A stretch of DNA of 64,000 nucleotides from JAODBQ01 sp047602055 (GTDB taxonomy: Bacteria; Actinomycetota; Acidimicrobiia; Acidimicrobiales; Ilumatobacteraceae): positions 2,232,001-2,296,000 of the forward strand of contig JASGIG010000001.1 in the NCBI GenBank assembly GCA_047602055.1. The letters are read 5' to 3'. The notes under the pieces were generated by a model. It had not been told where the DNA came from. It saw only the letters and a program-made list of their open reading frames with translations, and did not search any database. The position numbers and the translations under genes are program-made. Positions within the stretch are counted from its first letter, which is position 1. Each line of letters begins with the position of its first letter. Shown in pieces: positions 60,103 to 64,000 of the stretch.

Positions 60103-61186
60103 TCAGCCGGCCGCGGCGGCCAGCGTCGGGCGGATCTTCTCCAGGACGTAGGGGATCGACAGCGGGCTCGGCGTGTTCAGCGCGGTGGTGTCGGCGTAGT
60201 CGAGCTCGACGGATGCACCGGCCTGCACGGCCGGGAACTCGCTGAAGCCGGGGATGAGGGACGTCACGTCGGAGCCGTTGCCGAGGTACACCATCAGGTC
60301 GGCGTCGAGCAGGTCGGTCTGCTCGAAGCTGATCTTCAGCCGGCCGCCCTCGACGTCGGTGCCGAGCGCGGCGACCTTCGGTGCGACGACGAGGCCGAGC
60401 TGGCTGAACAGCTGGTTGGCGCCGTCGTCGGGATCGGTGAGCACGTAGATGCCGTCGCCGGCGACGACGTTGAAGAACGTGAACGTCTTGCCCTTCAGGC
60501 CGAGCAGCTCGTCGCCGACCCGGGCGATGTCGGCCTCGACCTGATCGGTCAGCGCGGTCGCCGCGTCCTGCTCGCCGAGCACCTTGCCGGCCGCGTCGAC
60601 GATGTCAGGCCACGGATCGACCACCGCGCCGCCGAGCGTGGCGATCGTCGGGGCGATGCCGGACAGCTTCTCGTAGGCGCTCGCGTCCTGTGCCAGGTAC
60701 GTGATGACGATGAGATCGGGCTTCGAGCGCGGCGATCTGCTCGAACGGCAGGGCGTTGGTGGCGTCGATGCGCGTCGACGTCGCCAGCATGTCGCCGCGC
60801 CACGGGAAGCCGTCGGGGACGTTCGGGTCGCCGAGGTAGCCGACCGGTGCCGTGTCGAGGGCGATCAGCACGTCGGTCCACTGGGTGTCGAGCGAGACGA
60901 TCCGCTCCGGCCGCTGCTTGATCTCCGTCGAGCCGTACAGGTGGCTGATCGTCACCGGCTGGAACCCGGCCGACGGGGTGCTCGACGCCACCGTCGTGGT
61001 CGGCTCGTCGCCGGCCTTCGACGTCGTGGTGGCGTCACCGGTCGCGCTCGTCGCGGTGGTGGCCGGCGCGACGGTCGTGACCGCTGCGCTCGTCGTGCTC
61101 GACGCCTCGTCGCTGCCGCACGCGGCCAGCGCCAGGGTGCCGGTGACGGCGACGAGGGCGCAGATCGCTCGGAGACGTGGTCGCAT
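60103..61186 (-). CDS. Iron-siderophore ABC transporter substrate-binding lipoprotein (second, frameshifted)
   Basis: The lipobox LALAACG, a Thr/Ala/Ser linker, and HLYGSTEIKQRPERIVSLDT, TDVLIALDTAPVGYLG identify a FepB/FhuD-type binding protein. After FEQIAAL the frame breaks. Reading one frame over gives PDLIVITYLAQDASAYEKLS and then VVDPWPDIVDAAGKVLGEQD to the stop at 60103. One surplus base lies at about 60722-60727 (GAAG before CCCGAT); the length is one over a multiple of three. ATG 61186 is preferred to 61201 because the latter lies within a strong candidate iron box. Like the first one, it has no transporter genes beside it. Confidence 0.82.
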
Positions 61187-61197
61187 GGCCTTGCGGT

Positions 61198-61216
61198 ACA
61201 TGTTCGGCGAACCTAT
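61198..61216 (-). promoter_or_regulatory. Candidate IdeR/DtxR iron box before the second siderophore-binding gene
   Basis: Minus-strand ATAGGTTCGCCGAACATGT agrees with the IdeR consensus at about 13 of 19 positions by hand count and keeps the TAGGTT/GAAC symmetry. It ends 11 bases before the preferred ATG, where bound repressor would block transcription or initiation. Confidence 0.5.
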
Positions 61217-61253
61217 CAAGCGGTCCGTCGTCGGCCACACGGCGAGCGAGCGT

Positions 61254-61476
61254 TCAGCGTGGGCGGAACAGGTCGAGGCGCAGGCGCGGCGCACGTCCGG
61301 CGGCCGCCGGCGCGGTGCCGACGGCGGTGAGGCCGGCGCTCGCGTAGAACGGTGCTCGGGGTGTTGGGCGAATGGCGGCCGGTCACCCTCGTTCGACAGC
61401 GAGGCGCGGCGGAACACGTCGCGCAGCGCGTCGACGTCCCCGGCGGTGGCAGCGCGAACGACGCAACCCGTGCATG
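61254..61476 (-). pseudogene. GNAT acetyltransferase remnant
   Basis: The N-terminal piece VRAATAGDVDALRDVFRRAS ends shortly after NEGDRPPF. In another frame the piece FYASAGLTAVGTAPAAAG, then LRLDLFRPR with a TGA at 61254-61256, is a GNAT C terminus. The acetyl-CoA-binding middle (about 80 codons) is missing and no start codon is in frame. This is an internally deleted gene. Confidence 0.6.
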
Positions 61477-61508
61477 CGTCGATGATCGCGGGTCGTAGCG
61501 TCGGCGCG

Positions 61509-62954
61509 ATGGACCTCTCCGCGCTCGGTGCCGCCGAGCTGTCCGTGGCGATCCACGGTCGCGAGGTGTCGTGCCGCGAGGTGATGGCCGCGCACCTGGC
61601 CCGGATCGACGAGCGCAACCCGGCGCTCAACGCGATCGTCAACCGCCGCGATCCGGACGTGCTGATCGCCGAGGCGGCGGCCTGCGACGACGAGCTCGCC
61701 GCCGGCTCGTCGCGCGGCTGGATGCACGGGATGCCGCAGGCGATCAAGGAGCTCGCCGACGTCGCCGGGCTGCCGACCACGTCCGGTTCACCGCTGCTGC
61801 GCGACTTCGTGCCGAAGGCCGACGCGCTCGTCGTCCGGCGGATGCGCGCCGCCGGCTGCCTGATCGTCGGCAAGACCAACGTCCCCGAGTTCGGCCTCGG
61901 CTCGCACACGTTCAACGAGGTGTTCGGCCCGACCCGCAACCCGTACGACACGTCGCGCACCCCCGGCGGGTCGAGCGGGGGAGCGGCCGTCGCACTGGCG
62001 ACGTCGATGCTCCCCGTCGCCGACGGCAGCGACTACATGGGCTCGTTGCGCAACCCGGCGGCGTGGTGCAACGTGTTCGGGTTCCGGCCGAGCCGTGGTC
62101 GCGTACCGGCCTTCCCCGAGCGCGACGGGTTCCTCGGCGGGCTGGCGACGGAGGGGCCGATGGGGCGGCGGGTGCTCGACGTCGCCCTGCTGCTCGGCAC
62201 CCAGGCCGGTGAGGACCGCCGCGTCCCCGGCTCGCTGAGCGGCCGGCTCGACGAGCTGGCGACGATCGAGCCGGCCCGCCGGGCGCTCGACGCCGGCGGC
62301 GGCCTGCGCGGCACCCGCGTCGGCTGGCTCGGTGATCTCGGCGGTCACCTGCCGTTCGAGGACGGCGTGCTCGACGTCGCCCGCCGCGGCGTCGACCGCC
62401 TGGCCGTGCTCGGCGCCGACGTCGAGCCCGCCGCGATCCCCGTCGACCTCGACGAGCTGTGGGAAGCGTGGCTGGTCTGGCGCCAGCTGCTCGTCGGTGC
62501 CGGCCTCGGCCCGCTCGCCGCGGCCCCGGCCCGCCGTCTGCTGATCAAGCCCGAGGCGCTGTGGGAGATCGACCAGGGCGCCAACCTGACCGGCGCCCAG
62601 GTCGCCTGGGCCTCCGAGGCGCGCACCCGCTTCGCGCTGGCGATGCACGGCGTGTTCGAGCGGTTCGACGTGCTGGCCATCCCGACCGCGCAGGTGTGGC
62701 CGTTCCCCGTCGAGCAGCGCTGGCCGGCCACCGTCGGCGGGCGGGCGATGGACACGTACCACCGCTGGATGGAGGTGACGACGTACGCGACGTTCGCCGG
62801 TCTCCCGGCGATCAGCGTCCCCGCCGGCTTCGACGACCGCGGCCTGCCGATGGGCCTCCAGCTGATCGGCCCACCCCGCGACGACGTCGCCGTCCTACGA
62901 GTCGCAGCCCGCTACGAGACCACGATCGCCGACCTCGGAGTCGGCTGCGCCTGA
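61509..62954 (+). CDS. Amidase signature family hydrolase
   Basis: The 481-residue protein carries the Ser-cisSer-Lys triad of the amidase signature family: Lys in PQAIKELADVAG, TPGGSSGGAAVALAT with the cis-serine, and the nucleophile Ser in GSDYMGSLRNPA. It begins DLSALGAAELSVAIHGREVS, the usual N terminus, at ATG 61509. It hydrolyses an amide, carbamate or related bond; substrates vary widely (aryl amides, nitrile-derived amides, allophanate). It reads alone on the plus strand; the GNAT remnant and second siderophore gene diverge from it, and the PIN toxin converges on it. Confidence 0.93.
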   Translation: MDLSALGAAELSVAIHGREVSCREVMAAHLARIDERNPALNAIVNRRDPDVLIAEAAACDDELAAGSSRGWMHGMPQAIKELADVAGLPTTSGSPLLRDFVPKADALVVRRMRAAGCLIVGKTNVPEFGLGSHTFNEVFGPTRNPYDTSRTPGGSSGGAAVALATSMLPVADGSDYMGSLRNPAAWCNVFGFRPSRGRVPAFPERDGFLGGLATEGPMGRRVLDVALLLGTQAGEDRRVPGSLSGRLDELATIEPARRALDAGGGLRGTRVGWLGDLGGHLPFEDGVLDVARRGVDRLAVLGADVEPAAIPVDLDELWEAWLVWRQLLVGAGLGPLAAAPARRLLIKPEALWEIDQGANLTGAQVAWASEARTRFALAMHGVFERFDVLAIPTAQVWPFPVEQRWPATVGGRAMDTYHRWMEVTTYATFAGLPAISVPAGFDDRGLPMGLQLIGPPRDDVAVLRVAARYETTIADLGVGCA

Positions 62955-62984
62955 CGGCGCGCCCGGCGGCTGGCGCCCTCGGGA

Positions 62985-63392
62985 TCAGCGATCGGGGTGC
63001 TTCACCTCGACGACGACCAGACCGTCGATCCCGGAGAAGTCGGTTGGGTTGCAGGTGTGGATCGGGAGGTCGTTCGACATGCACACGGCGGCGATCAACG
63101 CGTCGTACGCGCGAGCCGCGGGCTTGCGGCCGGCGCGCCGCAACGACGCGGCGACCTGACCGAAGCTGCGGGCTGCGGCGGCATCGAACGGCAGCGGATC
63201 GAAGTCGGACTCCGCCTGCTGGAGGTGCGCCTGGCGTGATGCCCGCTCCCCGTCGGTCGTCGCGACGAGCGGTCCGACCGACAGCTCGGCGAGGGTGACC
63301 GCCGTGATCAACGGCTCCGTCGGCAGTGCGGCAACATCCTTGATCCTGCCGAGCAGGACGAGGGTGTTCGTGTCGAGGATTCCCTGAGCCAT
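62985..63392 (-). CDS. vapC: VapC-type PIN-domain toxin
   Basis: A 135-residue PIN ribonuclease: the first acidic residue is in GILDTNTLVLL, the second in VTLAELSVGPL, the third in RAYDALIAAVC, and NPTDFSGIDGL ends the active site. VapC toxins cleave tRNA or rRNA until bound by their antitoxin. ATG 63392 lies one base after the stop of the antitoxin gene, standard for vapBC. The fourth acidic position is in NPTDF. No defect is visible, so the module is probably active. Confidence 0.9.
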   Translation of the reverse strand: MAQGILDTNTLVLLGRIKDVAALPTEPLITAVTLAELSVGPLVATTDGERASRQAHLQQAESDFDPLPFDAAAARSFGQVAASLRRAGRKPAARAYDALIAAVCMSNDLPIHTCNPTDFSGIDGLVVVEVKHPDR

Positions 63393-63393
63393 G

Positions 63394-63630
63394 TCAGATC
63401 GTCGGGTCCATGACGGCGTCGATGTCCCGGCGCAGGCGATCGGGATCGACACGGGGGAGGCGCGCCCAGCGGTGTCGGAGCACGTCGAGCGAGACCGGCG
63501 GGTGGGGGAGGGCGACGAGCTGGGCAACCGGCTTGCCGGCCTTGGTGATCGTCAATCGCTCACCGCGTTGCGCCCGCTCGACGACCTCACCGCCATGGTT
63601 GCGGAGCTGACGGATCGAGACGTCGGCCAT
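63394..63630 (-). CDS. vapB: Phd/YefM-type antitoxin VapB
   Basis: The 78-residue antitoxin has a DNA-binding N-terminal Phd/YefM fold (VSIRQLRNHGGEVVERAQRG then ERLTITKAGKPVAQLVALP) and a C-terminal toxin-binding tail (RLRRDIDAVMDPTI). It neutralises VapC and represses its own promoter. ATG 63630 is used. A perfect 16-bp palindrome lies ten bases upstream, an ideal autoregulatory operator. Confidence 0.9.
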   Translation of the reverse strand: MADVSIRQLRNHGGEVVERAQRGERLTITKAGKPVAQLVALPHPPVSLDVLRHRWARLPRVDPDRLRRDIDAVMDPTI

Positions 63631-63639
63631 CACGTCAGG

Positions 63640-63655
63640 GTATCACGCGTGATAC
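63640..63655. promoter_or_regulatory. Perfect 16-bp palindrome, antitoxin operator
   Basis: GTATCACGCGTGATAC lies 10-25 bp before the vapB start. Phd/YefM antitoxins usually bind such palindromes over their promoter, so this is probably where the toxin-antitoxin complex represses vapBC. Confidence 0.65.
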
Positions 63656-63771
63656 AGAATGGCGGTGGCGTTGCGCCGCCCGGTGCGGGTGCCAGCAGCG
63701 CCAGCCGGCAGGATCGGGCGTCCGCCGGCGTGCTCGTTCGCCGGCATCGAACGGAGCAGAGGGGTGCGCAG

Positions 63772-64000
63772 GTGGATCTCACAGGGTGTCGCGGGGTGAT
63801 CGTCGGTGGCGCGTCGGGCATGGCCCGGGCGACCGCGGCGCGGATCGTCAAGGGTGGCGGGAAGGTCGCGATCGTCGATCGCCCGCAGTCGGCCGGGGCC
63901 GAGGCGGCTGCCGAGCTCGGGGGCACGTTCCACGCCCTCGACGTCACCGACTTCGACGCCACCGAGGGCGTGATCAACGCGGCGGCCGATGCGCTCGGCG
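63772..64000 (+). CDS. Short-chain dehydrogenase (type II HSD10-like), N-terminal part
   Basis: Seventy-six codons up to the window edge show an SDR cofactor domain: GVIVGGASGMARATAARIVK, KVAIVDRPQS and HALDVTDFDATEGVINAAAD. GGASGMA and the Asp after VAIV suggest NAD preference, and the pattern resembles 3-hydroxyacyl-CoA dehydrogenases of the HSD10 group. The catalytic residues lie beyond the window. GTG 63772 is chosen from the AGAGGGG site upstream and the family-like start VDLTGCRGVIVGG. Confidence 0.8.
   Translation, partial: MDLTGCRGVIVGGASGMARATAARIVKGGGKVAIVDRPQSAGAEAAAELGGTFHALDVTDFDATEGVINAAADALG

Noticed and set aside
1..64000. Insertion sequences, integrases, phage genes or rRNA/tRNA genes
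   Set aside because: No transposase, integrase, phage structural protein or RNA gene could be recognised on either strand.

Overview
The window is very GC-rich DNA (roughly 70% by eye) with GTG-heavy starts, four-base GTGA/ATGA gene overlaps, [3Fe-4S] ferredoxin/P450 chemistry, CaiB-type CoA-transferases, DUF2252, DUF6285/phosphotransferase pairs and RecBCD. Together these suggest an actinobacterium, probably of class Acidimicrobiia (Ilumatobacter-like). That placement is inference from gene content; no rRNA or tRNA is present to confirm it. The long overlapping open frames on both strands are mostly GC-driven shadows.

Layout. 1-4253: an AddAB-like helicase/nuclease pair (left gene cut by the window edge) and ribulose-phosphate 3-epimerase. 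4308-5624: a TrmA/RlmD-type RNA methyltransferase. 5649-14611 (minus): one long operon with cytochrome P450, a branched-chain-type solute-binding lipoprotein, a [3Fe-4S] ferredoxin, a fused LivHM permease, LivG, LivF, two lipocalin-like paralogues and a SnoaL-like protein. A divergent plus-strand operon (14931-18171) carries a phosphotransferase, an SDR and two TetR regulators, and the region between the two operons holds two palindromes. I read this as a regulated uptake-and-oxidation island for an unknown hydrophobic substrate. 18102-30123: flavodoxin-like reductases, SDR, GNAT, quinone oxidoreductase, DUF6285 plus phosphotransferase, DUF2252, and an alpha/beta-hydrolase / double CaiB CoA-transferase / P450 operon. 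30509-34165: a membrane protein, a BcsA-like glycosyltransferase with a GspE-N type domain, a Baeyer-Villiger monooxygenase remnant and a small membrane protein. 34505-35518: ACC deaminase. 35636-44516: recC-recB-recD. 44791-49559: a Vps62-like membrane protein and a Ca2+-type P-ATPase. 49588-53606: MarR, a half-length FUSC protein, a siderophore-binding protein, a methyltransferase, and an AraC regulator interrupted by a stop. 53620-59982: a Rieske dioxygenase / bicupin dioxygenase / DapA-like catabolic operon with a divergent IclR regulator. 60103-64000: a second siderophore-binding protein, an amidase, a VapBC pair and the start of an SDR.

Two window-wide features stand out. First, several families of short interspersed repeats sit just after stop codons, at translationally coupled gene junctions, or in frame inside genes. 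One forms two 92-bp units that encode an ATGA-linked chain of 31-residue mini-ORFs. Second, seven genes carry single-base frameshifts and one carries an in-frame stop. This suggests consensus errors in the assembly, real gene decay, or both.
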